A stretch of 18,822 nucleotides of DNA from Prolixibacteraceae bacterium (GCA_023228025.1 JALOCD010000087.1:1-18822), one strand, 5' to 3'. Counted from the first letter of the stretch, positions 1-7,071 are shown. Made by a program: numbers and translations. Notes: generated from the letters alone by a model not told the origin.

Positions 1-94
1 TCGGCTTAACAGATATTCTAAGGTGTTTTAGCGAAGATTTCCGAACAAGCTGAACCTCTCCAATTCCTTCCACAACAAGGAGTTTCGTACTCAT
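1..94 (-). CDS. 5' fragment of a gene running off the left edge; possibly YgjP-like/DUF45 metallopeptidase
   Basis: An ATG on the minus strand at 94-92 opens a frame that stays open to the window edge, giving about 31 codons. It overlaps the stop of the upstream membrane-protein gene in an ATGA arrangement, which strongly suggests translational coupling. The visible N-terminus begins MSTKLLVVEGIGEVQLVRKS and continues to a segment ending LRISVKP. A short strand, then Arg/Lys-Ser and an 'LRISVKP'-like strand, resembles the start of YgjP-like (DUF45, M48-type) zinc metallopeptidases, which typically open with R-R-K-S-[IL]-x-[IL]-x-V-x-P. The HExxH motif expected further on lies outside the window, so the family call is an inference from the N-terminus alone. 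The overlap makes the gene itself more secure than its product. Confidence 0.55.
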   Translation of the reverse strand, partial: MSTKLLVVEGIGEVQLVRKSSLKHLRISVKP

Positions 95-1212
95 TCACCC
101 TCCTCCTCATCGGAAATCTCCTCATGCGTATGCCCCATGAAACTGGCCCTGATCCATGATGGAAGGATGACAGCGCCAATAAACAGGTAAGGATAGTAAC
201 TGAAAAGCCTCCAGATAACCGTCATCAGGCTGTTGAACCCGGCCGGGATAAACATCTTCATGTATTCCATGAAAATTACCTCCGACAAACCGGTGCCTCC
301 GGGCGTTGGCATCACTTTTGTCATGATCCAGATGATCAACTGACGGGCATAAATATTGACATGTTCGACCAGTGATACCACATGTGGTTCGTTGCCCCCT
401 TTGATGCCAAATATGAGCGCCAGAATCAGAAAATTGACTATCAGATGATGGGAAGTCCAGGAAAAGACAGTTGCGCCGAAACTTTTCAGCCAAAATTTAA
501 ATGGCTTGTTGGAGAGATGTTTTGAGGCAGTCACAATATCATCGGCCTGGTGGATGGCGCCCTCTTTCCATCTGCGAAGTCCAGGAAGTGAAAAGATAGA
601 TACGATTAATTTCTTCAAAGTCTGTTGATTGAAAAAAAGACTGTATCCGATCAGCAATACTACCAACAACATGATACCGTATCCTGCCATCGCAAAATAG
701 ACATATTTGTTGACCACCACTGCTTCGAAAGAGTTGTTAGTCAACTGAAAAAGACTGTCCCAGCCTACCAGCAACGCAACGATCGGAAAAACCACCACAA
801 AGAAGAGCTCATCCAAAAAAAGCGCTGCCAAAATGATGGCCGTACCTTTGGCGATCGGCAATCCAGCTTTGTAGAGGAAAAGCAGTGATATCGTTGTCCC
901 TCCAATGGCAAAAGGGGCAATCGCCGTAGAAAATTCCCATAAAAGGATAATCCGGATGCAACTTCCTATGCCAATTTTTTTTTCAGACAAGATCCTGAGC
1001 CTGATCACATACCCCGTAATCCTGGCTACAATCATCAGTGCAGCCATGAAGAGGAAAAAAAGAACAGTTGTCGAAAATTGGATGGTCAGCAAGGAGCTAA
1101 GCGTCCCTTCCCGCATGAACACAAATATGGCCACACCCAGTCCGATCAAAAGCGGCAATATGATTTTGCCTGGATGTACCGAATGGATGGCCTTTGCCGG
1201 ATTAATCTTCAT
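91..1212 (-). CDS. UPF0104 / lysylphosphatidylglycerol synthase-like integral membrane protein
   Basis: A 373-residue polytopic membrane protein of the PF03706 type (flippase-like domain of MprF, also YbhN/UPF0104). Hydrophobic segments lie at about residues 17-33, 45-63, 85-105, 125-150, 170-195, 240-270 and 335-355. The family signature appears near the C-terminus as MPTPGGTGLSEVIF. The tail is acidic (HEEISDEEEGE) and probably cytoplasmic. The family includes the lipid-flipping domain of MprF, but stand-alone members like this one, without the aminoacyl-transferase domain, mostly have unknown substrates. The ATG at 1212 gives MKINPAKAIHSVHPGK, a plausible cytoplasmic N-terminus. It diverges from the small-gene cassette to the right, and its stop overlaps the start of the next minus-strand gene, so the two are probably co-transcribed. 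Family assignment is firm; function is not. Confidence 0.88.
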   Translation of the reverse strand: MKINPAKAIHSVHPGKIILPLLIGLGVAIFVFMREGTLSSLLTIQFSTTVLFFLFMAALMIVARITGYVIRLRILSEKKIGIGSCIRIILLWEFSTAIAPFAIGGTTISLLFLYKAGLPIAKGTAIILAALFLDELFFVVVFPIVALLVGWDSLFQLTNNSFEAVVVNKYVYFAMAGYGIMLLVVLLIGYSLFFNQQTLKKLIVSIFSLPGLRRWKEGAIHQADDIVTASKHLSNKPFKFWLKSFGATVFSWTSHHLIVNFLILALIFGIKGGNEPHVVSLVEHVNIYARQLIIWIMTKVMPTPGGTGLSEVIFMEYMKMFIPAGFNSLMTVIWRLFSYYPYLFIGAVILPSWIRASFMGHTHEEISDEEEGE

Positions 1213-1267
1213 AACCGAAAATTGTCTGTTCTTGAAAAACTGCGAGTAAATCTAAAGAATTATTTCC

Positions 1268-1275
1268 TAATTTTG
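1268..1275 (+). promoter_or_regulatory. Possible -7 element (TAATTTTG) for the small-gene cassette
   Basis: TAATTTTG matches the Bacteroidota -7 consensus TAnnTTTG exactly and lies about 107 nt before the ytxH-like start. No TTTG is found 19-21 nt upstream; the nearest TTG is about 33 nt away. This is therefore only a half-match in AT-rich sequence. The rest of the 169-bp divergent spacer (1213-1381) shows nothing else convincing. Confidence 0.25.
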
Positions 1276-1381
1276 AGTAACCCGTCTGCGCATTTAAATT
1301 TATGGCCCTTCATTCAGTTATTTGCTGAAAAAACAATTTGCCGGCCTTATTCGTTATTAAACTAATAAACAATGACCCATC

Positions 1382-1615
1382 ATGAGCGAAAACAATGGAA
1401 CCAAGATTTTGCTGGCCTTTATAGCCGGAGCCGCCGTTGGAGCGGCAATCGGATATTTTCTCAACTCCGACAAAAAGGAGGAGATCATTGCCGATCTGAA
1501 AGATGGCGCTTCCAAACTTAAGCATGATATTGAGGAGAATCTTGCCAAAGCCAAGGAGATGGTGGACAATTTCAGCAAGATAGACATTGATCTTACCACA
1601 GAAAATCCGGAATAA
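1382..1615 (+). CDS. YtxH-like small membrane-anchored protein
   Basis: A 77-residue protein with one N-terminal glycine/alanine-rich membrane segment (residues about 8-27, IAGAAVGAAIGYFLNSDKK) followed by a charged, helical tail of about 45 residues. This is the usual layout of YtxH/gas-vesicle-like proteins (PF12732): a short cytoplasmic start, one transmembrane helix with small residues, and an amphipathic coiled tail. Known members are often stress-induced, with no defined biochemical role. It is the first gene of a tight three-gene cassette: its stop is 2 nt before the next ATG. The start at 1382 gives MSENNGTKILL, and the membrane helix leaves little room for a later start. Family call fairly sure; role unknown. 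Confidence 0.8.
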   Translation: MSENNGTKILLAFIAGAAVGAAIGYFLNSDKKEEIIADLKDGASKLKHDIEENLAKAKEMVDNFSKIDIDLTTENPE

Positions 1616-1617
1616 CG

Positions 1618-1974
1618 ATGGAACATGATCATTTCTTTCAGGAGGTAAAACTGATGGTCGCCGACTATCTTTCGGCCAGGATTCAACTATTCAAATACGA
1701 CATTTACGAAAAGACCGCCAAATTAACGGCAACCCTTTTCTCCTCCCTGGTCATTGCCATGCTGGCTTCGATGATGCTTCTTTTTCTGAGCCTTGCCCTG
1801 GGATTTTATCTGGGATCGCTATTCAATAGCTATGGCACAGGTTTTTTACTGGTTACCGGTATTTACCTGGCGATGTTGTTGCCCTTCATTTTGTTCAGGA
1901 AAAACTGGATTGAAAAAACTATCATCAACAAAGTCATTGCGCAGTTGACAGAAAAAGAGGAGGATGAAAAATGA
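1618..1974 (+). CDS. Holin-III / YqjE-like (PF07332) two-helix membrane protein
   Basis: A 118-residue protein with an amphipathic N-terminal region (about 1-36), two hydrophobic helices (about 37-66 and 74-94) and a charged C-terminal tail ending EKEEDEK. This matches the 'phage holin superfamily III'/YqjE architecture. The name reflects distant similarity to holins. There is no endolysin, phage structural gene or integrase nearby, so a lytic role is unlikely. In Escherichia coli a protein of this family (YqjE) is encoded between YqjD and YqjK, small proteins of which YqjD is a membrane-anchored ribosome-binding protein; the arrangement here is similar. The start lies 2 nt after the ytxH-like stop and the stop overlaps the next ATG (ATGA), so the three genes are surely one transcript. 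Confidence 0.8.
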   Translation: MEHDHFFQEVKLMVADYLSARIQLFKYDIYEKTAKLTATLFSSLVIAMLASMMLLFLSLALGFYLGSLFNSYGTGFLLVTGIYLAMLLPFILFRKNWIEKTIINKVIAQLTEKEEDEK

Positions 1975-2294
1975 GCCACAAAACCACTGCCAAAATTGAC
2001 AACCTGGACAAACTAAAATTTGAAAAGGTCAAACTACAAACCTATTGTACTTACCAGGAACAACTGATAGGATTGAAAATTGACTATTTCAAGGAGAATT
2101 ATAACACTTTGCTTGGGGAGGCCCTTCTTCCTTACGACCCTTCCCAAAACATAAAGGTGAACGCCCTGCTCGATTCTGCCAACAATTTGATCGCAGGACT
2201 TTTCCCTGGATTTTTCAAAGGCAAAATCCTTCCGGCAATCGTTTTAAAGCTTATGCAAATCGTAATGATCAAGACATTTGCAAAAAAAAGGTGA
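1971..2294 (+). CDS. Small protein of unknown function, third gene of the YtxH/holin-like cassette
   Basis: A 107-residue protein not recognised as a named family. It starts inside the stop of the preceding gene (ATGA), which implies coupled translation. The N-terminal half is Lys-rich and helical (DNLDKLKFEKVKLQTYCTYQ). The middle has LLPYDPSQNIKVNALLDSAN. The C-terminal third is hydrophobic with small residues (LIAGLFPGFFKGKILPAIV), followed by a basic end KTFAKKR. The hydrophobic stretch could be membrane-associated but is shorter and more interrupted than a clear transmembrane helix. Position in the cassette resembles that of YqjK in E. coli, but I see no sequence evidence of homology. 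Its TGA stop lies inside the terminator stem that follows. It is real by context; function unassigned. Confidence 0.75.
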   Translation: MSHKTTAKIDNLDKLKFEKVKLQTYCTYQEQLIGLKIDYFKENYNTLLGEALLPYDPSQNIKVNALLDSANNLIAGLFPGFFKGKILPAIVLKLMQIVMIKTFAKKR

Positions 2295-2315
2295 CCTTCG
2301 GGCCACCTTTTTTTG
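2282..2315. terminator. Bidirectional intrinsic terminator between the small-gene cassette and lpxA
   Basis: An A7 run (2283-2289) precedes a stem GGTG/CACC (2290-2293 with 2304-2307), an A-C mismatch, then CC/GG closing a TTCG tetraloop (2297-2300), followed by a T7 run (2308-2314). It reads as a terminator on both strands and separates two convergent transcripts. The plus-strand gene's stop codon (2292-2294) is embedded in the stem. Confidence 0.85.
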
Positions 2316-2329
2316 CAAATATTTTATGC

Positions 2330-3112
2330 TCAATCGGGGAAATATCCCTTGATAATCCCTCTCTTGGAGTCGCGTATAAAAAGGAGGATCTCATCTCTTT
2401 CGCGCGAGGCGGGCATCTCAGTTTCAACCACTTCCAAAGCTTGTGAGTTATTGTATCCTTTCTGATAAATGATCCTGTAAATATCCTGAATCTGTGTAAT
2501 CATCTCGTTGGTAAACTCCCTGCGGCGCAATCCAATCGAATTGACCCCGGCATACGAGAGGGGTTCCCGCCCGGCTTTGATATAAGGAGGAACATCTTTT
2601 CTTACCAGGGATCCGCCCGAAAGCATCACGTGCTTACCAATGTGACAGAATTGATGGATGCCGGTATGACCGCCAATAATGGCGAAATCATCCACGATTA
2701 CCTCGCCCGCCAAAGAGGTTGAATTGACCAGGATAACATTATTACCCACCACACAATCGTGCGCAACATGGACATAAGCCATGATGAGGCAGTTGCTGCC
2801 AATCACCGTTTTCCCTTTTGCAGAAGTCCCGCGGTTGATGGTTACGCATTCGCGGATCGTGGTATTGTTGCCAATTTCAACGGTAGAGTATTCACCTTTG
2901 AACTTCAGGTCCTGTGGTTCTCCGCCCACAACGGCACCAGGGAAGATTTTGCAGTTTTTCCCGATACGAGTCCCGGGAAGGATGGTTGCGTGTGGCCCAA
3001 TATTCGTTCCTTCGCCAATGATAACATCGTCGCCAATCGTAGCAAAAGGCTCAACAACAACCCCTTCGGCAAGTTTCGCATTGGGGTGAATGTGTGCAAG
3101 TACTTGGTTCAT
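2330..3112 (-). CDS. lpxA: Acyl-ACP--UDP-N-acetylglucosamine O-acyltransferase LpxA
   Basis: This cytosolic homotrimeric enzyme catalyses the first step of lipid A synthesis, transferring a 3-hydroxyacyl chain from ACP to the 3-OH of UDP-GlcNAc. The 260-residue length matches the family. The first 170 or so residues are hexapeptide repeats of the left-handed beta-helix (IGEGTNIGP, IGKNCKIFPGAV and so on). The LpxA-specific motif GGEPQDLK is at 63-70. H118 in VHVAHDC corresponds to catalytic His125 of E. coli and H115 to His122. The C-terminal helical domain follows (RREFTNEMITQIQDIYRIIY). It is the last gene of the HD-lpxD-lpxC/fabZ-lpxA operon, starting 10 nt after the fusion gene's stop and ending at the bidirectional terminator. 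The alternative, another hexapeptide transferase, is ruled out by the motif and context. Confidence 0.97.
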   Translation of the reverse strand: MNQVLAHIHPNAKLAEGVVVEPFATIGDDVIIGEGTNIGPHATILPGTRIGKNCKIFPGAVVGGEPQDLKFKGEYSTVEIGNNTTIRECVTINRGTSAKGKTVIGSNCLIMAYVHVAHDCVVGNNVILVNSTSLAGEVIVDDFAIIGGHTGIHQFCHIGKHVMLSGGSLVRKDVPPYIKAGREPLSYAGVNSIGLRRREFTNEMITQIQDIYRIIYQKGYNNSQALEVVETEMPASRERDEILLFIRDSKRGIIKGYFPD

Positions 3113-3122
3113 CTATTTTTGC

Positions 3123-4517
3123 TTATTTATTTTTAACAACCTGGGCCATGAATTCACCTTCGCAAACGACTGTATCGCCTACAAAAGCGAGTCCGCGCAT
3201 GTGGGCGATTCCCCTTCTGATCGGACTCGTAAGTTTAATTTTATAAATCAAGGTATCTCCCGGGACCACCTTTTTCCTGAATTTGATGTTGTCCATGGTC
3301 ATGAAATAGGTAGAGTAGTCACCATCGGCCGGCATAGAGCTGATCACAAAAACGCCACCGCACTGTGCCATGGATTCAATGATCATCACGCCTGGCATCA
3401 CGGATTCTTCGGGGAAGTGACCCACAAAAAAAGGTTCATTCTGGGTTACATTTTTCACGCCAATGATGTAATCGCTGCCTTTTTCTATTACCTTGTCCAA
3501 CAACAGGAAGGGGTTGCGATGGGGCAACATTCTTTTGATGGCATTGATATCATAAAGAGGTTCCCTGTTCGGATTGTATTCGGGTGGGGCAGACTCTGCC
3601 ATGCTTTTCAGGTTCTCTTTTTGCAAAAGCTTGGTGAATTCGGTATTGGCAAGGTGACCCGGTCTTTTGGCAATGATCCGCCCTTTGATGCGCCTGCCAA
3701 GCAAGGCCATATCCCCGATGAGATCGAGCAATTTGTGCCTGGCACATTCATTGTCGTACCTTAATTTCAGGTTGTTAAGAATTCCTACTTCATTTACCTG
3801 GATATGCTCATGGTGAAACAAATCGGCAATCCGGTTCAGTTCATCTTGCGACATCACCTGGTCCATGATTACAATTGCGTTGTCAAGGTCACCCCCTTTT
3901 ACCAGGTTATTTTTTAACAGCGCCTCAAGTTCCCTGACGAAAACAAAAGTTCGGCATGGGGCAATCTCGGCAGCAAACTCTGTGGTGTTGTCAAAAGAGG
4001 CAAATTGGTTTCCCAAAACAGTTGAGTTGTAGGAGACAAGCACATCGACCGAAAAATTTTCATCCGGCAGGACGGTGATCTCGGAACCTGTCGACTGATT
4101 GTGGTAAGTAATTTTTTTCTTCACCACAAAATACTCTCTTTCTGCATTCTGTTCCACAACACCAGCTTCCTGAATTGCATCGACCCAGGCCATCGCGCTT
4201 CCATCCATGATTGGAACTTCAGAGCCATTGATCTCCATCAGCACATTGTCAATTTCGGATGCAATCAGGGCAGCCATACAATGCTCAATGGTGCTGATAG
4301 ATACCTCACCGTCTTTTAACACTGTTCCTCTGGCAGTTCCCCTAACTTTGGATATATTGGCTTCTACTACAGGGGACCCTTCCAGGTCGACCCGCATAAA
4401 CCGAAAACCAAAATTTTCGGGGGCCGGTTTAAATGTCAGCGATACTTCAACGCCGGTATGAAGTCCTTTCCCGGTTACCGTAACCGGATATGCAATGGTA
4501 TTTTGTTTTACTATCAT
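3123..4517 (-). CDS. lpxC: Bifunctional UDP-3-O-acyl-GlcNAc deacetylase / 3-hydroxyacyl-ACP dehydratase (LpxC-FabZ fusion)
   Basis: A 464-residue fusion. Residues 1 to about 305 are LpxC, the zinc amidase that commits the cell to lipid A synthesis. E78 (general base) and H79 (zinc) are in STIEHCMAAL, H261 and D265 (zinc) in HKLLDLIGD, and H288 in PGHLAN. Residues about 318-464 are FabZ, the dehydratase of fatty acid synthesis: MLPHRNPFLLLD (330-341), catalytic H367 in GHFP and E381 in PGVMIIESMAQ. All key residues are present, so both halves should be active. Both enzymes act on the 3-hydroxyacyl branch point: FabZ dehydrates hydroxyacyl-ACP that LpxA and LpxD would otherwise use. The fusion is characteristic of Bacteroidota. 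It lies 30 nt after lpxD and 10 nt before lpxA. Confidence 0.97.
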   Translation of the reverse strand: MIVKQNTIAYPVTVTGKGLHTGVEVSLTFKPAPENFGFRFMRVDLEGSPVVEANISKVRGTARGTVLKDGEVSISTIEHCMAALIASEIDNVLMEINGSEVPIMDGSAMAWVDAIQEAGVVEQNAEREYFVVKKKITYHNQSTGSEITVLPDENFSVDVLVSYNSTVLGNQFASFDNTTEFAAEIAPCRTFVFVRELEALLKNNLVKGGDLDNAIVIMDQVMSQDELNRIADLFHHEHIQVNEVGILNNLKLRYDNECARHKLLDLIGDMALLGRRIKGRIIAKRPGHLANTEFTKLLQKENLKSMAESAPPEYNPNREPLYDINAIKRMLPHRNPFLLLDKVIEKGSDYIIGVKNVTQNEPFFVGHFPEESVMPGVMIIESMAQCGGVFVISSMPADGDYSTYFMTMDNIKFRKKVVPGDTLIYKIKLTSPIRRGIAHMRGLAFVGDTVVCEGEFMAQVVKNK

Positions 4518-4547
4518 CCCTTGATGGCTAATTAATACGTGGTTAAT

Positions 4548-5582
4548 TTATTTACTATCAGACTGTTTCATCCATTTCTTCAGGTCGGAAATGTCACCCG
4601 ACATTTGCGGTAACCTTCTGAAAATGGCCATGCATCTCATAAAATCTTTGTGGTCCTGAACAGGTGATCCAATGATGGTGGAGTCATTGGCGATGTTGGA
4701 CATCACACCTGCCTGGCCTCCGATTTTCACATTATCGCCAACAGTCAAATGGCCTGATATTCCAACCTGGGCGCCGATCATGCAATTCTTCCCAACCTTG
4801 GAAGAACCTGCAACCCCGGCCTGTCCGGCGATCACTGTGTTTTCCCCAATTTCGACATTGTGGGCCACCTGGATTAAGTTGTCCAGTTTCACACCGCTAT
4901 GAATGATGGTCGATCCCATGGTCGCACGATCGACGCAGGTATTGGCGCCAATTTCTACCATATCTTCCAAAATTACATTGCCAACCTGGAGAATCTTCGA
5001 AAAAGGACCATTGGCGTTGGGTGCAAACCCAAATCCGTCAGCGCCAATTACGGCGCCGGAATGCAAGATGCAGTCAGAACCGATCTTACAATCTGCATAT
5101 ATTTTTACACCGGCATAAATCGTTGTATTGTCGCCAATGACCACATTGTCTCCAATATAAACGTGTGGATAAATGCTTACATTATTACCAATGGTTACAG
5201 AATCAGAGATATAGGCAAACGCTCCAATGTAAATATCTTCTCCGATCGTGGCGCTGTTACTGACAAAAGAGGGTTGCTCGATCCTGCTTTTCGCAGGCTT
5301 CATTTGCTGGTACATTTTGAGCAATTCCGCCAGGGCCGTATAAGGGTCATTGACCCGGATAAGGGTGCACGACAAAGCGCCTTCAGGCACAAATTCCCTG
5401 GAGACGATGACTGCGGAAGCTAATGTTGAATAGATGTATTTGGTGTAGGCAGGATTGGACAGAAAGGTGAGTGTTCCCGGTACGCCCTGATCAATTTTGG
5501 AGATATTGTGTATCTTAATTTCGCCGTCGCCTTCAACGGTTCCGTTGAGTATCATGGCAATGTCTTTAACCTTAAACTCCAT
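4548..5582 (-). CDS. lpxD: UDP-3-O-(3-hydroxyacyl)glucosamine N-acyltransferase LpxD
   Basis: This enzyme catalyses the third step of lipid A synthesis, N-acylation of UDP-3-O-acylglucosamine using hydroxyacyl-ACP. The 344-residue length is normal. Residues 1 to about 100 form the N-terminal uridine-binding domain (LTFLSNPAYTKYI). Residues about 105-310 are hexapeptide repeats of the beta-helix (IGDNVVIGDNTTIYAGVKI). The conserved block GADGFGFAP is at 180-188. Catalytic H241 lies in LDNLIQVAHNVEIG, equivalent to His239 of E. coli. The C-terminal helix (RCMAIFRRLPQM) is present. The ATG at 5582 gives MEFKVKDIAMILNG, the usual family start. It follows the HD gene by 39 nt, and a possible internal -7 box lies in that gap. 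Confidence 0.97.
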   Translation of the reverse strand: MEFKVKDIAMILNGTVEGDGEIKIHNISKIDQGVPGTLTFLSNPAYTKYIYSTLASAVIVSREFVPEGALSCTLIRVNDPYTALAELLKMYQQMKPAKSRIEQPSFVSNSATIGEDIYIGAFAYISDSVTIGNNVSIYPHVYIGDNVVIGDNTTIYAGVKIYADCKIGSDCILHSGAVIGADGFGFAPNANGPFSKILQVGNVILEDMVEIGANTCVDRATMGSTIIHSGVKLDNLIQVAHNVEIGENTVIAGQAGVAGSSKVGKNCMIGAQVGISGHLTVGDNVKIGGQAGVMSNIANDSTIIGSPVQDHKDFMRCMAIFRRLPQMSGDISDLKKWMKQSDSK

Positions 5583-5606
5583 TCAGTTACTTTTAAAAAT
5601 TCGGTG

Positions 5607-5614
5607 CAAAAATA
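5607..5614 (-). promoter_or_regulatory. Possible internal -7 element before lpxD (TATTTTTG)
   Basis: Read on the minus strand, TATTTTTGCAC matches TAnnTTTG about 25 nt before the lpxD start. No TTTG lies 19-21 nt upstream, so it is a half-site. The same 12-nt string (plus-strand GTGCAAAAATAA) recurs before pheS at 15469-15480. It could give the lpx genes a start independent of the HD gene. Confidence 0.35.
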
Positions 5615-5621
5615 AACATTA

Positions 5622-6896
5622 TTAGTTACCTAACGAGATTTTCGCCGGATAACAGACAAAATGTTTACGAACGGTCTTGGTTAATCCTTCCAAATTTATG
5701 TCCGATGCATCCCGGATATCTTTTAATTTTCCATTTTTATAAAGAATCAGTATTGCCTCTTCGTCAGGCTGATAGGCATTATTTGTCATCTCGCCCACCG
5801 TGAAAAAATATTCAGATTCATCTTCAGATATTCCGATTTTTGACTGCATTTTCTCCTTTAGCTCTTTTATCTGACTTTCGCTAAATGGATGTTGGGAAAT
5901 TTTAATTTTCATCAGCCTTCTGTTGACAATCCGCTCGGAAAGAACTGAAAGAACGGGATCAGAATGGGAGATCCAGCCCTTGATGGTGGAAAGAATATCT
6001 GAATCATCGAGCCCGGCAAAACGGTTCAATGCCATTTTTCTGGTTTTCCGATCTGCAGACCTGAAATCCAATGCCCTCACCTCCCCATGCAGAAAACAGG
6101 AGAAAGCCCCGGCGCATTGAATTACCACCCCCCTTTCCGCAAGTGATGAGGCACGCTTAAGCAGATTGACAAGGGTGCGTTCAGCAGAAACAACCGTTTT
6201 ATGCAGATAAACCTGCCAATACATCATCCTTCTCGCAATCAGAAATTTCTCTACCGAGTAGATCCCTTTGGCCTCCACCACCAATTGATCGTTTCGGACA
6301 TCCAGCATCTTGATGATCCGGTCGGAGGAGACGACTCCCTCCGACACGCCACAGTAAAAACTGTCGCGTTTCAAAAAATCAAGCCGGTCCATATCGAGCT
6401 GACTGCTTACCAGGAGGTGCAGGAAATGTTTGGGATATTGATCCAGAAAAATACGGATGGCCAGATCCAACCGTCCGTTGAATTCATCATTGAGCTCCTG
6501 CATAAATAGCAGGGAGAGCTCCTCGTGGGATATACCCCTGACAATGCTCTCCTCAAGGGCATGTGAGAAGGGGCCATGCCCCAAATCGTGCAACAATATC
6601 GCCGCCGATACCCCTTCGGCCTCCTCTTCCGTAATCTCAACCCCCTTCTCCCGCAACACCTGCAATGCCGTTTGAACCAGGTACATGCTGCCAATGCAGT
6701 GTTCAAAACGGGTATGATTGGCACCGGAATAAACCAGAGAGGTAAGTCCAAGCTGCCGGATACGGCGCAGGCGTTGGAAATAGGGATGCTCAATTAAATC
6801 GAACAACAATCCTGAATTTAAATCGATGAACCCCCAAACCGGATCGTTGACAATTTTGCGTTTATTTTGCTTCACAAGGGAAATATTTATTATCAA
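5622..6896 (-). CDS. HD-domain phosphohydrolase (dGTPase/SAMHD1-like), first gene of the lipid A operon
   Basis: A 424-residue soluble HD-superfamily protein. The metal-binding pattern is visible: HTRFEHCIG (H66), LLHDLGHGPFSHALE (H103, D104, with H107) and SSQLDMDRLDFLKRDS (D168). Arg and Tyr residues typical of dGTP triphosphohydrolase-like proteins surround it. Residues from about 220 form a variable C-terminal region. Homologues with this layout are dNTPases or uncharacterised phosphohydrolases, so the substrate cannot be read from sequence. It starts the transcription unit upstream of lpxD (39 nt gap), an order repeatedly seen in Bacteroidota. The ATG at 6896 gives MIINISLVKQNKRKIVNDPV; the conserved part begins at about residue 12, so a slightly later start is possible. 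The HD call is firm; its link to lipid A is unexplained. Confidence 0.9.
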   Translation of the reverse strand: MIINISLVKQNKRKIVNDPVWGFIDLNSGLLFDLIEHPYFQRLRRIRQLGLTSLVYSGANHTRFEHCIGSMYLVQTALQVLREKGVEITEEEAEGVSAAILLHDLGHGPFSHALEESIVRGISHEELSLLFMQELNDEFNGRLDLAIRIFLDQYPKHFLHLLVSSQLDMDRLDFLKRDSFYCGVSEGVVSSDRIIKMLDVRNDQLVVEAKGIYSVEKFLIARRMMYWQVYLHKTVVSAERTLVNLLKRASSLAERGVVIQCAGAFSCFLHGEVRALDFRSADRKTRKMALNRFAGLDDSDILSTIKGWISHSDPVLSVLSERIVNRRLMKIKISQHPFSESQIKELKEKMQSKIGISEDESEYFFTVGEMTNNAYQPDEEAILILYKNGKLKDIRDASDINLEGLTKTVRKHFVCYPAKISLGN

Positions 6897-6999
6897 TTTG
6901 ACAACTAATTAATTAGAAAATTTGATCAACCTGTCTGCATTTTCATTGCCCGCTTCTCCCGTCAATGGCCGGGAGCCCCGTAAACCCTGACAGATCATT
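6897..6999 (-). other. Leader of the HD-lpx operon with a small stem-loop
   Basis: This is the inferred 5' untranslated region of about 100 nt downstream of the minus-strand promoter. It contains a 6-bp inverted repeat, CTCCCG (6956-6961) with CGGGAG (6970-6975), around an 8-nt loop, and a 12-bp palindrome CTAATTAATTAG (6905-6916) 8 nt before the start codon. No known riboswitch was recognised, and a regulatory role is only a guess. Confidence 0.3.
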
Positions 7000-7032
7000 C
7001 AAAATTAGAAATAAAAATTTGTTTAATTCAAA
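7000..7032 (-). promoter_or_regulatory. Promoter of the HD-lpxD-lpxC/fabZ-lpxA operon
   Basis: On the minus strand TTTG (7032-7029) is followed after 21 nt by TAATTTTG (7007-7000). This matches the Bacteroidota primary sigma pattern (TTTG, 19-21 nt, TAnnTTTG) at every fixed position. The start would be near 6993, leaving a leader of about 100 nt. It interleaves with the divergent rimP promoter. Confidence 0.65.
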
Positions 7033-7049
7033 CATTAATAGTAATTTCG
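7018..7049 (+). promoter_or_regulatory. Promoter of the rimP-nusA-infB operon
   Basis: TTTG (7018-7021), a 20-nt spacer, then TAATTTCG (7042-7049) match the Bacteroidota promoter pattern with one mismatch (C for T). Transcription would begin near 7056, giving a leader of about 55 nt that contains the hairpin at 7072-7092. Its upstream element lies inside the spacer of the opposite promoter. Confidence 0.6.
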
Positions 7050-7071
7050 CAGCGGAGATTAATCGCAGGAT

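Noticed and set aside
1618..1974. Prophage remnant because of the holin-like protein
   Set aside because: No phage genes, integrase or attachment site nearby; PF07332 proteins are commonly chromosomal.
3090..3764. 224-codon plus-strand frame over lpxA/lpxC-fabZ
   Set aside because: It shows no domain and lies opposite FabZ residues that are strongly conserved.
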